Below are positions 44,533-53,334 of a DNA stretch of 64,000 bases, piece after piece (position 1 is the stretch's first letter; each line of letters starts with the position of its first letter). The position numbers were made by a program, and so were the translations under genes. A model generated the notes under the pieces. The model saw nothing but the letters and a program-made list of their open reading frames with translations. It was not told the origin of the DNA and made no database searches. Origin of the DNA: Paramixta manurensis (GTDB taxonomy: Bacteria; Pseudomonadota; Gammaproteobacteria; Enterobacterales; Enterobacteriaceae); NCBI RefSeq assembly GCF_013285385.1, contig NZ_CP054212.1, positions 2,046,001 to 2,110,000 of the forward strand, read 5' to 3'.

Positions 44533-45402
44533 TTATCGATTTTCAGTTATATAAAAGTAAGATTTTCCACTTTGGATCATTACTGCAGGCAATGAGTTTT
44601 TTTCGTTGGGTGCCAAGTATATAAACATCCATGATGGGAGATTATTGCTTAGCTTCTGTATTAAAGCTCGACGGTCTCGTTCTTCAGATGCATTAGGCTT
44701 TAAATTGTCAGTAATATCAATGGAAATGAAAGAGGGATCAATAATGTAACTTTCAGATGAACCCGAACCGATAAACTTTGGGGTATTAACCAGCCCTGTT
44801 GAGCCCTTAAATGAAATATAAAAAAGACATGCGTTCGGTTTTTTCTGGTTTGTAAATCGATTTGTTTTGCAGCTAATATCTCTATCCCAAATAAAATAAG
44901 TGCTAATGCGTGAGGAGTTTCCAGCCAGCCCAAGTGTAAAAGTATTTAATGGGCCACCATTCATCTCTGACATTCTGTTAAATTGCATGTCAGGCCAAGT
45001 CTTTTTTATTGCCTTATCTAATATTTTTTCGGCAACTAATCGGGATTGTTCTTTTGAAGTTGCCATTTCTTTTGGGACCCATATAAGAATGTGGTTAAAA
45101 GCCCATTCCTCAGCAGCCATGCCAACTGGATAATTATATTTTATAATAGGATCGAGGTTCATTCTGGAAAGGTTTTTAGGATTATTGTCGGATGTAAACC
45201 CCCAGTAGTAGTTATAATCATCAAAAATATTTTTCACATTAGGTGAAACTTTTTTATCATAAAAAACATCCATATTGCTTACGTAGTTTACGTTCCATGC
45301 ATAACTATGCATTATGTCTTTTTTTGTTGGTTTAGAGATGAAAGACTGGCAGCCAGTTAATAGCGCAGAAGCCATTAGCAAAGATGTTAATTTCTTCTTC
45401 AT
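44533..45402 (-). CDS. Lipoprotein of unknown function
   Basis: A 289-residue protein with a clear lipoprotein signal, MKKKLTSLLMASALLTGC, acylated at Cys18; a longer frame from 45426 adds eight residues before it. The mature part has many aromatics and looks beta-rich (VNYVSNMDVFYDKK..., STYFIWDRDISCKTN, KSYFYITENR). I recognise no family. The sequence is AT-rich, unlike the housekeeping genes. It sits alone between mobile-element scars and the dynamin operon, so it may be island cargo, or an immunity-like surface protein; neither is shown. Confidence 0.7.
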   Translation of the reverse strand: MKKKLTSLLMASALLTGCQSFISKPTKKDIMHSYAWNVNYVSNMDVFYDKKVSPNVKNIFDDYNYYWGFTSDNNPKNLSRMNLDPIIKYNYPVGMAAEEWAFNHILIWVPKEMATSKEQSRLVAEKILDKAIKKTWPDMQFNRMSEMNGGPLNTFTLGLAGNSSRISTYFIWDRDISCKTNRFTNQKKPNACLFYISFKGSTGLVNTPKFIGSGSSESYIIDPSFISIDITDNLKPNASEERDRRALIQKLSNNLPSWMFIYLAPNEKNSLPAVMIQSGKSYFYITENR

Positions 45403-45806
45403 TATTAAAATACCCTTATTTTCCATTTAATGATTGAGTGATTAATAGTGTTGTGTTTTTGTAGGTGTACTCTTATTTTTGGCGAAATAATTTCAATTAC
45501 CAGATTAGTTTACCATCTTAAATCTCTACTGAGATAGTAATTTTCCAAAAAGAAAATAGAGTTTATCATTGACTCGCACTCTTGTCCTGCGCATTCTATA
45601 CGCAACTGTTAATTCTCAAGGAGGGGCGTGTGAATTATCCCCGTCCAGCCTGGCGATATATTGCCTGCATACCGTGTATCATCGGTCTGTTGCTGTAAAC
45701 CGCATTGCGTAGGTAGGATCAACCAACATGAAGCCGGTTATTCCTGATTACTTGGGGTCAAGGACAAGGCCACATCCTGGTAATGTGGCCTTTTCCGTGC
45801 CCAATA
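45403..45806. other. Intergenic stretch with a possible small membrane peptide
   Basis: About 400 bases between the lipoprotein gene and the dynamin operon end. At 45630-45698 (plus) a 22-codon frame starts GTG after a strong AAGGAGG and reads MNYPRPAWRYIACIPCIIGL plus LL, hydrophobic at its end. It could be a small membrane peptide or chance. The stretch also holds the dynamin terminator at 45766-45792. Nothing else stands out. Confidence 0.35.
45766..45792. terminator. Terminator at the end of the dynamin operon
   Basis: AAGGCCACAT (45766-45775) pairs with ATGTGGCCTT (45783-45792), a perfect 10-base stem with a seven-base loop, 14 bases past the last dynamin stop codon. On the plus strand it is followed by TTCC, on the minus strand by GTCCTTG. 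A good stem with weak T-runs, probably usable in both directions. Confidence 0.65.
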
Positions 45807-47522
45807 TCAATAGGCTTGCGGCTGTCGTTGCATCACCAGAATTGCCTGACGTGTTGCGTCACGAAAAGAACGGCACAATTGTAAAGAGACAGCGAGTTGA
45901 CTTTTCATTTTATCTTGATTGCCAAGTTGTTGACTCAAAAAATCAGAAATGTGCTGGAGATCTTTTACTGCTCTGGCACCCGCATCGGCCAATGTTTTAA
46001 GCTGCAGGTCTTTAAGCTTTGAGCGCAAAAGCTGAACGTTATCGATATCTTTCTGTAGTGCTATCTCATAACGATTGAATACATTTTGGATTTTATCTTC
46101 ATAAGCTGAAATAATATTGTATCGTTTGTTTTTTTCTTTCAAAAATTCTTCCAGAGAACATTTTTCGATATCATAGCTTGATGACCGTGTCGATGAATAT
46201 GCAGTCATTCCGGCGTAGTCAATACCTGCAAACATGAGCGAGTCAGCAACCTCTGCCATTATCGACTGAATGTCTACCTGTGATTTTACATCGGCTTTGT
46301 TCAGTACAATATACAAGTTTTCAGCCGTAAATGATTGCTGGCGAATGAAATCAATATCTGACTGAGAAATCGTCCCGGCAGGATCCAGTCCAATGACCCA
46401 AATCATCGCAGTACATTGGTCAAGGAGTTTTGCCGAGGTGTTTCGATCCGCCTGCTCTGTGATATTCATTGTGCCGGGATTATATCCTGGGGTGTCTACC
46501 AGGCAAATATGCTCAAATAATGCTTCGTTCATAGGGACTTGTAAGCTGATTAATGGCATTATTTTTCGCAGGTCGAATCCGAATGAAGAGAGGTACTCGT
46601 GCGACAATGCCTTAAAAATTTTGCTGCTTAAGCGAATACTACCACCATTATTCGCAGCACCAGAAATGCATGAGGAGGGGGCGCAAACCACAAAACTCGG
46701 AATGACAGTGACAGGGTTTAATCCCGTTGCCAGTTTTATTGATTTATCCAGTATAAAACTATTAATGAACTCGGATTTTCCGCTGCTGAACCCTCCTGCA
46801 ACGCCTACTATTGATTTGCCAGATGCTGCAGGGAAGGTGTTAAGGTACACAAGCTCGTTAAGGATGTTTTGCAAGTTAAGTAGTGCACCTGCTTCATCAG
46901 CTAACGACGATTCTTCGGCAGCAAAGGTGGCATAATCGGTATAAAGCAGATGGCGAAAAGCATCAATCCCTTCGTTCTCTGCCGGTTGGGCAGACAAAAT
47001 AGACTGAATCAACGTAAGCCGTTCATGCAGTGTCAGATTATCTTTGTGCAATTGAGAGTAATCATTCTGTAGTTGTTGATGTGATTCATCAAGCTGGTTT
47101 TTAAGCCCTTCTAACACCTGCATATTGGCGTGTTTTTGTGAGAGTAACATCTGCGTAGTCGTTATGGTTTCATCGAGCGATGCCACTTTATCGGCAAGAT
47201 GTGCATTACGCGTTGATAGCTCACTACGCTGTGCTTCAAGAGCACCTATTTGTGTCGTCAGCACCTGCTTTTGTTGCGAGATCGCCTGCTGGTGCTGGGT
47301 TTTTAAATGCTCTATCTGCAGGTCATGTTCCGTGTCCTGCTGAAACCGTTGCTGCTGATGATTGAGCTGTTGTTCAGTGAACCTTTCATCAACTTTTTTT
47401 TCAAAATCCTCAAGTGCCTGCGCGATAGTGGCGGCAATTGTTTTGCGTTTAAAACACCAAAAATGGGTGAGTATCTCCAGATCCGAATAGACAGTTTTAG
47501 TTAAGTGCATGTTCCCTGTCAT
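45807..47522 (-). CDS. leoA: Dynamin-like GTPase, LeoA type (third gene of trio)
   Basis: A 571-residue bacterial dynamin. Residues about 35-170 form a long coiled coil rich in Gln and Leu; then the GTPase: GGFSSGKS (243-250, P-loop), DTPG (343-346) and NKAD (408-411); a helical C-terminal part follows. The order coiled coil, then GTPase, is unusual beside the other two, whose GTPase is N-terminal. The start ATG overlaps the previous stop (TAATG), so it is coupled. Together with the two upstream genes, gene order and sizes resemble LeoC-LeoB-LeoA, dynamins described in enterotoxigenic E. coli, where they were linked to toxin or vesicle release. The symbol is by that resemblance. Confidence 0.75.
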   Translation of the reverse strand: MTGNMHLTKTVYSDLEILTHFWCFKRKTIAATIAQALEDFEKKVDERFTEQQLNHQQQRFQQDTEHDLQIEHLKTQHQQAISQQKQVLTTQIGALEAQRSELSTRNAHLADKVASLDETITTTQMLLSQKHANMQVLEGLKNQLDESHQQLQNDYSQLHKDNLTLHERLTLIQSILSAQPAENEGIDAFRHLLYTDYATFAAEESSLADEAGALLNLQNILNELVYLNTFPAASGKSIVGVAGGFSSGKSEFINSFILDKSIKLATGLNPVTVIPSFVVCAPSSCISGAANNGGSIRLSSKIFKALSHEYLSSFGFDLRKIMPLISLQVPMNEALFEHICLVDTPGYNPGTMNITEQADRNTSAKLLDQCTAMIWVIGLDPAGTISQSDIDFIRQQSFTAENLYIVLNKADVKSQVDIQSIMAEVADSLMFAGIDYAGMTAYSSTRSSSYDIEKCSLEEFLKEKNKRYNIISAYEDKIQNVFNRYEIALQKDIDNVQLLRSKLKDLQLKTLADAGARAVKDLQHISDFLSQQLGNQDKMKSQLAVSLQLCRSFRDATRQAILVMQRQPQAY

Positions 47523-49756
47523 TATCTGATCCCCTGAATCTGTGCAGAAAAACGCTGTAGACGATCTATCGTCTGCGTGCTGTTTTCAACCTGGCTAGTA
47601 ATTTGTGCAATCTTTGCGTCCATATTTTCAATGAACGTGTTCGATATATTTGTAGGGATGGCTTTTTCTATCCTGGCAAAATAATGTTTGATCTCGTCAG
47701 TGGTCGTATTGCGAAGCTGCGCGGCAAATGTCTCTGCATGAGTGATGAACTCATCCGCCTCATGTCCTATTAATCGCCCCTTTGGTCTAAGTTCTATAGG
47801 AAGAGGAGTGTTCAGTGAAAATGTGTTTTTAGGGATAGATGCAACTGCAGACAAGATGACATCGGCCATCATCATGGGATCACACTCGCCTTCAAGGATT
47901 TTGTCGATTTCTGGGGTGACAGCCTGACTAATCTCTTTTTCCAGTGCCTCGTGCTGTTTTTCGGCAGCGCGTTTTAAGGATGCTTCAATTGTCGTAATAA
48001 ACCCTTTCAATGCCACGGACACTGGGCCTGACTGGACGATTTTTTCCGTCTTGCTATAGGTTTCGCTCCCGCCTCCCCACATTTTTCGGGCAAACCAGTT
48101 TCCTAAGCCTGACTTCTCGCGCGTATGCTGAGAGGTTTCTATGGTGCTGCTATCGTCTATTTTTTGCTGCGTGCCTTGGAACAGCTTATCCGCTTCTTGC
48201 TCTAATCCAGAGACGACCCCCTGATAATAGCGGTTTACGCAGCTGCTGTACTTAATATCAATTCTCTTTTCGAGAACATTGCGCTTACTCAGCAGATTCT
48301 TGCTCTGTTTCGCCAAGCCATCTAAGTCAGATCTGTTAATCAGCGCAATACGATCCCCGATACGTTGTTGGAGTGCGTTGGTAAACTTATCCAATGTGCC
48401 TGCTTTATGCACGATCAGGTGCTGCATTTTCTCCCTGATTATGCTGTCTTTCTTTTGGCGCACATCTCCAATTATGCGCCGTATTGTTTCTATATTGGCC
48501 AGCGTGGCTAAGCTGTACTGAGTCAGATCATGATTATGCTCGCTAAACCAGTCGGCATAATCTGCGGTTAAATTGTCCCAGGTTTTTTGCTCATTGGCGT
48601 CCCACGTATCGGACCTGTCCAGCCGTTGGGCTAACCCGTGCGCCACACCTGAGCAATGCAACAAATGCTCGCCAGGGTTACGAATAATATTGTCGAAAAC
48701 CGAGCCAACTTCAGGAGACTGGTGTTTAAGCCCGCTCAGCGTGCTGGACGCTCGCTGCATTAGAGAAGCTTTGATATTGTCTAACGTCTGGTTTAAAAGT
48801 GGGCGCTTTTCGCTACCATAAAGTTGGGTATCGACTTGGCTTGCAATCAATACCAACTCTTGCACTCCCTCTTTGGCTGTGATCCGTCCTATAAGCTCTA
48901 TGTCATTTTCATTCAGAAACTGACCTGCCGGGCTGACGATAAAGACAACGTCGCAGGCTTTAAGCAGCTCAACGGTACGTGCCTCACGAGATTGCACCGG
49001 GTCGTTCATGCCCGGCGTGTCAATCACACTTATATCTTTCAGCGTATCGATCGGCATGTGAATATGCACGACCTTGGTGAACGGCATATATTTCCCTTCT
49101 GCGCCCACATAGTCGAGTAGCTGAGCTGAGAGGCTTTGGTGGCTTTCTGGTTCCAGAGTTCCCACGAGCTCAAGGTCGGCAGGGGTTAATCCCGATGCCT
49201 TCATACGCTTAAATTGATCATAAGAGGCACTCAATTCTGGCAGCGTATTCTGGGCTTCTTGAGAGGCTTGTTTCTCAATAACGGCTAAAATACGCTCTTC
49301 ATCAACTGACGTGCCAGTTTGGATGCGTGCGGTAAATTCAGCGTACTTCTGGTCCTTGAGCTTTTTAAGTTCGAAGGCATATTTACTAGCGTTAAGCTCA
49401 ATCTGTTTGATATCACTGGCGGTATAAAATTCTATCGTGGCACGGAATTGCTCGCCATAAGAGAGTGTAGTTAAGGCAGCCGTCATTGGGGTTGCGGCTT
49501 TTGGAAGCGTGTTCTCTCCGTCAAAAAATAGCGCATTCAGCAGGGAGGACTTCCCCGCCTTTACGCGGCCTACCATGCCAATATTCAGCAAACGACCACT
49601 GGTGCTAATTTTCTCAAAAGCAGCGGATAATGAGGATGCAGAGTCAAGGCCGTGTGTAGACTTAAGTTGTTGTATTTCTAGCTCAAAAAGATCGAATACT
49701 TTAGAGGAAAGCGCTTCAATTTTTTGGGTTTTTTCGATTAGATATTGATATTCCAT
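47522..49756 (-). CDS. leoB: Dynamin-like GTPase, LeoB type (second gene of trio)
   Basis: A 744-residue bacterial dynamin. GTPase motifs: GRVKAGKS (63-70), VIDTPGMND with Asp246-Gly249, and a G4 position reading ASQVD rather than NKxD. Long helical regions follow, with GLGNWFARKMWGGGSETYS in the middle as a possible membrane-touching tip and coiled-coil helices at the end. Bacterial dynamins bind and deform membranes on GTP hydrolysis. It starts 13 bases after the upstream gene's stop and overlaps the downstream start by one base, so the three are one operon and probably act as a complex. Confidence 0.78.
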   Translation of the reverse strand: MEYQYLIEKTQKIEALSSKVFDLFELEIQQLKSTHGLDSASSLSAAFEKISTSGRLLNIGMVGRVKAGKSSLLNALFFDGENTLPKAATPMTAALTTLSYGEQFRATIEFYTASDIKQIELNASKYAFELKKLKDQKYAEFTARIQTGTSVDEERILAVIEKQASQEAQNTLPELSASYDQFKRMKASGLTPADLELVGTLEPESHQSLSAQLLDYVGAEGKYMPFTKVVHIHMPIDTLKDISVIDTPGMNDPVQSREARTVELLKACDVVFIVSPAGQFLNENDIELIGRITAKEGVQELVLIASQVDTQLYGSEKRPLLNQTLDNIKASLMQRASSTLSGLKHQSPEVGSVFDNIIRNPGEHLLHCSGVAHGLAQRLDRSDTWDANEQKTWDNLTADYADWFSEHNHDLTQYSLATLANIETIRRIIGDVRQKKDSIIREKMQHLIVHKAGTLDKFTNALQQRIGDRIALINRSDLDGLAKQSKNLLSKRNVLEKRIDIKYSSCVNRYYQGVVSGLEQEADKLFQGTQQKIDDSSTIETSQHTREKSGLGNWFARKMWGGGSETYSKTEKIVQSGPVSVALKGFITTIEASLKRAAEKQHEALEKEISQAVTPEIDKILEGECDPMMMADVILSAVASIPKNTFSLNTPLPIELRPKGRLIGHEADEFITHAETFAAQLRNTTTDEIKHYFARIEKAIPTNISNTFIENMDAKIAQITSQVENSTQTIDRLQRFSAQIQGIR

Positions 49757-49769
49757 AACCCAGTCCTGC

Positions 49770-51455
49770 TTAGTGATAGAGGTAAGATGTGGCTAATGCT
49801 TTTAACTTAGTAGAGAGCGATTGAAGCGCCTCGATCTGCTTGTCAATGTATTCTTGTGCCTGCTCCTGTTCATGCTGATAAGTGGCAATCAGGGTTCTTT
49901 GCTGATTGATCTGTTCTTCGAACTCGTTGCTGACACTGTTCAAAAGGGCATTCAATTGCTCATCAACAATTTCAGGTAGTGCTTTGCGCATTTCGCTTTT
50001 AATCCCAGGGAAGATGGAATTTAATAAGTTGCTGCGCGCTTTCTCTTCGGCATTAAACGAAGAGAAGAAGCGAATAATTTCCGGCAAAAAGACAATCACA
50101 ATTTCAAGCACAGGATTTAGGACAGAAGTGCTGATAGCAAACACTGTCGAAATGAGTCGGTATGTTTTTCCTGCATCTGCTTTGTTTGGGAATTTTTCGC
50201 TGACGGTTTCAAAAAAACTGCTCACGGCTTTCAACTGACTCTCAGTCTTATCGGCAATATTTTGGGTCCAATTCTGATCCAGAGAAGCCATCACTGGATT
50301 ATTTTGCATCAGGTTAATGGCAATGCCATCCACCAATTCGGAGGAGATCTGTTCCATCTCATGTTTCAGATTTTTCGTGAGGTTAGAACGAATAATATCG
50401 GCAATTTCACGCTCCAGCGCCGGAGCAGCGTTTTTCTGGGTTAAAAGGTGTGTCAGCCGATCGAGCTGATTATTGAGCTCTCTGTCAATCGAGTTAATGA
50501 TGCGTGTAACAAGCGGGTCTGAGTAACGATACTTCAGCTCTTGCTGAGCCCTGTTATGCTGGCGAATCAGCTCATCCAGCGACAGTTCAAGAGATTGAAG
50601 AGCGCTGTGGTTATCACTTTGGCTATTATTAACCACGTTGCAGGAAAAATTGATCTGATTGATGAGATCGATGTTCTGATCTTTCAGTCCGTCGAGGAAC
50701 ACATTACTAAATAATATTTCCGGATCTATTGTTGCCAGTAAGCCGCTGAGCGCCGCCGATGAGGTGTTATCAATGGGGATTACATGCTTCTCAGCACTAA
50801 AATAGAGTTCAAGCTGGTTGTCAATATAGTCTGAAACTTCCTTAACCTGTTCTGCTGCGCGCAGATTCACTTTACTCAGAATAAATGAGAAGTCACTGTT
50901 AAAGACTTTGATGTTATCAAGTTGACGTAAAATAGATTGCGTTAGGGTTCCTTCCTCAATACTGGTGACAACAATAAAATGAACGCCACGAGGAAGGTAA
51001 TAGGCCAGCGCTTTATTATGGTTTTCGAGGGAAGAGCCGTAACCCGGCATATCAACCAGAATCAACGGGGCAATAGCTTCCAGAGTCGGGCAGTTGAGGT
51101 ACAGCCGTAAGTGGCAGTAATCGCTGGTTTTTTTATTTATCACGGCCAAATCTTCAACGGGTAAACGCACTTCGCTACCATCATGCTTGATCGCCTGTAG
51201 CCAGGGTTCAGGTGAAAAATGCAGTTCGGTGGCAAGTTCAGTCTCAGGCGCAATACCAACAGGCAACACATCCATACCCAAAAACGTATTCAGTATTGAG
51301 CTTTTCCCTACGCTAAATACTCCAATCACCGGGACAAGAAGTTCCGTTTTTTCAATCCGGGCAGGTAACGTCTTGTCCCAGTCGAATTCCGAACCTTTTA
51401 AAAGGGTGTTTAGCTGATGCGTATATTCAATAAATTGCTGCTGTGTCTTTAGCAT
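49770..51455 (-). CDS. leoC: Dynamin-like GTPase, LeoC type (first gene of trio)
   Basis: A 561-residue bacterial dynamin and first gene of the operon. GTPase motifs: GVFSVGKS (45-52), VDMPG with Asp135-Gly138, and LSKVN where NKxD would be, so the base-specificity loop is degenerate. Residues about 425-460 are hydrophobic (ISTVFAISTSVLNPVLEIV, then IVFLPEIIRFF) and look like a membrane paddle. The remainder is helical. Divergent G4 loops in this and the next gene, against NKAD in the last, suggest specialised roles. Only 28 bases separate its start from the IS5-like scrap upstream. Confidence 0.77.
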   Translation of the reverse strand: MLKTQQQFIEYTHQLNTLLKGSEFDWDKTLPARIEKTELLVPVIGVFSVGKSSILNTFLGMDVLPVGIAPETELATELHFSPEPWLQAIKHDGSEVRLPVEDLAVINKKTSDYCHLRLYLNCPTLEAIAPLILVDMPGYGSSLENHNKALAYYLPRGVHFIVVTSIEEGTLTQSILRQLDNIKVFNSDFSFILSKVNLRAAEQVKEVSDYIDNQLELYFSAEKHVIPIDNTSSAALSGLLATIDPEILFSNVFLDGLKDQNIDLINQINFSCNVVNNSQSDNHSALQSLELSLDELIRQHNRAQQELKYRYSDPLVTRIINSIDRELNNQLDRLTHLLTQKNAAPALEREIADIIRSNLTKNLKHEMEQISSELVDGIAINLMQNNPVMASLDQNWTQNIADKTESQLKAVSSFFETVSEKFPNKADAGKTYRLISTVFAISTSVLNPVLEIVIVFLPEIIRFFSSFNAEEKARSNLLNSIFPGIKSEMRKALPEIVDEQLNALLNSVSNEFEEQINQQRTLIATYQHEQEQAQEYIDKQIEALQSLSTKLKALATSYLYH

Positions 51456-51483
51456 TAATAATTAATCCATCTCAAAAGTTATC

Positions 51484-51576
51484 TTAGAGCCTATTCCAGA
51501 CGATGATATTGCAAGCAAAATGTAGCATCGCCTCGTAGTTATCGGCTTTCTTCTCCCATATCTTTAGTGCGGCGAA
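51484..51576 (-). pseudogene. C-terminal scrap of an IS5-type transposase
   Basis: The minus strand encodes FAALKIWEKKADNYEAMLH then FACNIIVWNRL and a stop. It matches the end of IS5/IS1031-type transposases, where (R)YDKKAxNYxAMLHFACxxIxWR closes the protein. Just upstream, in another frame, MEQHFRMLKHNSGLLIRFRR looks like the preceding segment, so a frameshift is likely. The rest of the element is gone. Confidence 0.65.
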
Positions 51577-51648
51577 AGCGAATCAACAATCCACTATTAT
51601 GTTTAAGCATTCTGAAATGCTGTTCCATTGGGCTATTATCGAAAACAA

Positions 51649-51878
51649 GATAGGGAGCATACCGATTACGGGGAAAACCACACGCTCAAGCATATCTCGT
51701 TGGCGCGTTTTGGTGATTTCTGCTCAGTCTTTCATTGCAATCACTCTTTAGCAATCAGCTCAAAGGTGGATGCGTCTTTGCCGTTAGGTTTTACTTTTAG
51801 GTTTAACTTATTGAAATTATTAAGAAGATAAAGCTTTTCTTTGGGTTTTACCGTGCGGCATTGCGTGTTGGTGAACAT
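51649..51878 (-). pseudogene. Broken P4-type tyrosine integrase
   Basis: From ATG 51878 the minus strand reads MFTNTQCRTVKPKEKLYLL, then KLNLKVKPNGK, matching the arm-DNA-binding start of P4-family integrases (LTDTxxRxAKPKDKxYxLxDxxGLYLxVKPNGxKxW), then a stop at 51741. In another frame, TKTRQRDMLERVVFPVIGML corresponds to a downstream integrase segment (the dVFPxIGxxPI region). The catalytic domain is missing. This marks an island end whose integrase has decayed. Confidence 0.72.
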
Positions 51879-51996
51879 AACGATTCCTTGTCTATTTCTT
51901 ATACCATCATTGTACTCATCTGAAATGAAGATGGCAGTTGATTATAATCAATTTCTGCTGCGCTTCTACGCTATAACCTGAGTCACTATGAAAGCA

Positions 51997-52022
51997 AAAA
52001 TCCACGCGAATGCGTGGATTTT
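51997..52022 (-). terminator. Rho-independent terminator of ychF
   Basis: AAAATCCACGC and GCGTGGATTTT form an 11-base perfect stem with loop GAAT. On the minus strand the stem is followed by TTGCTTTC, giving a run with the stem's own T residues. It lies about 58 bases past the ychF stop. Confidence 0.8.
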
Positions 52023-52079
52023 AGATGTTTTTTAAGCGCCATGAGATTTCGTAAAATCCCATAAGGTCACAGAAGCAAA

Positions 52080-53171
52080 TTAGACGTTGAACAAGAAGTT
52101 CATCACATCGCCATCCTTCACAATATACTCTTTGCCTTCAGCACGCATCTTGCCGGCTTCTTTCGCGCCTTGCTCGCCTTTATAAGTAATAAAGTCTTCA
52201 TAGGCGATGGTTTGCGCGCGGATAAAGCCTTTTTCAAAGTCGGTATGGATTTTGCCAGCCGCCTGCGGAGCGGTCGCGCCAACCGGAATAGTCCAGGCGC
52301 GTACTTCTTTAACCCCGGCGGTGAAGTAGGTTTGCAGGTTGAGCAGGGTATAACCGGCGCGAATAACGCGGTTTAGCCCTGGTTCTTCCAGGCCCAGCTC
52401 AGCCATGAACTCATCACGCTCTTCATCATCCAACTCAGCGATATCCGATTCAACCGCCGCGCACACCGGTACCACCACCGAACCTTCTTGCGCCGCAATT
52501 TCACGTACCTGATCCAGGTACGGGTTATTTTCAAACCCATCTTCATTGACGTTGGCGATATACATGGTGGGTTTCAGCGTCAGGAAACTTAGATAACGAA
52601 TCGCCGCTTTCTCTTCGGCGCTCAGATCTAAGGCACGTAACATCCCGGCATTTTCCAACTGCGGCAGGCATTTTTCCAGCGCCGCCAGTTCGGCTTTTGC
52701 ATCTTTATCGCCGCCTTTGGCTTTTTTCTGCACGCGATGAATAGCACGTTCGCAGGTATCCAAATCGGAAAGCGCCAGCTCGGTATTGATCACATCAATA
52801 TCCTCCGCCGGATTCACTTTACCGGAAACGTGAATGATATTGTCATTCTCGAAGCAGCGCACCACATGACCAATCGCTTCAGTTTCACGGATATTGGTCA
52901 GAAACTGGTTACCTAAGCCTTCACCTTTTGAGGCGCCTTTTACCAGACCGGCAATATCGACAAACTCCATTGTGGTTGGCAGAATACGCTGAGGTTTCAC
53001 AATCTCCGCCAGTTTGTCGAGACGTGAGTCAGGCATCGGCACCACGCCGGTATTCGGCTCAATGGTACAGAACGGGAAGTTGGCCGCCTCAATACCCGCT
53101 TTGGTCAACGCGTTGAACAGGGTGGATTTCCCGACGTTAGGCAGGCCGACGATACCGCATTTGAATCCCAT
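52080..53171 (-). CDS. ychF: YchF, redox-regulated ATPase of the Obg/OLA1 family
   Basis: A 363-residue protein, the standard YchF length. Seen: GIVGLPNVGKSTLFNALTKAG (P-loop), VDIAGLVKGASKGEGLGNQFL (G3), NVNEDGF where NKxD would be, consistent with its preference for ATP over GTP, and a C-terminal TGS domain (LQTYFTAGVKEVRAW to YIVKDGDVMNFLFNV). YchF binds the ribosome and is involved in stress, including oxidative, responses. pth lies upstream on the same strand after 163 bases, the usual enterobacterial order. Confidence 0.97.
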   Translation of the reverse strand: MGFKCGIVGLPNVGKSTLFNALTKAGIEAANFPFCTIEPNTGVVPMPDSRLDKLAEIVKPQRILPTTMEFVDIAGLVKGASKGEGLGNQFLTNIRETEAIGHVVRCFENDNIIHVSGKVNPAEDIDVINTELALSDLDTCERAIHRVQKKAKGGDKDAKAELAALEKCLPQLENAGMLRALDLSAEEKAAIRYLSFLTLKPTMYIANVNEDGFENNPYLDQVREIAAQEGSVVVPVCAAVESDIAELDDEERDEFMAELGLEEPGLNRVIRAGYTLLNLQTYFTAGVKEVRAWTIPVGATAPQAAGKIHTDFEKGFIRAQTIAYEDFITYKGEQGAKEAGKMRAEGKEYIVKDGDVMNFLFNV

Positions 53172-53334
53172 GTTTGAATCACCTTAATCGCTTAATAATC
53201 AAGACGTTCATTTACGCCTTAATTGAAACAAAGAAAAATCTGCGCGCATTATACACGTAATTATTACCGGGATGGCGGGGATTTCACGACCTGACGCTAT
53301 CGTGGCCCACATGTGTCCGCCAGCCCGGAAGAGG

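Larger units (their letters stand above)
51456..52079. other. Intergenic mobile-element graveyard
   Basis: About 620 bases between the dynamin operon and ychF. It holds a transposase end (51484-51576), a broken P4-type integrase (51649-51878), about 110 bases without features, and the ychF terminator (51997-52022). No tRNA gene, the usual target of such integrases, is visible. Confidence 0.6.

Noticed and set aside
51456..52079. tRNA gene as attachment site for the broken integrase
   Set aside because: No cloverleaf-like or TTCGA-type arm was found here or in nearby gaps.
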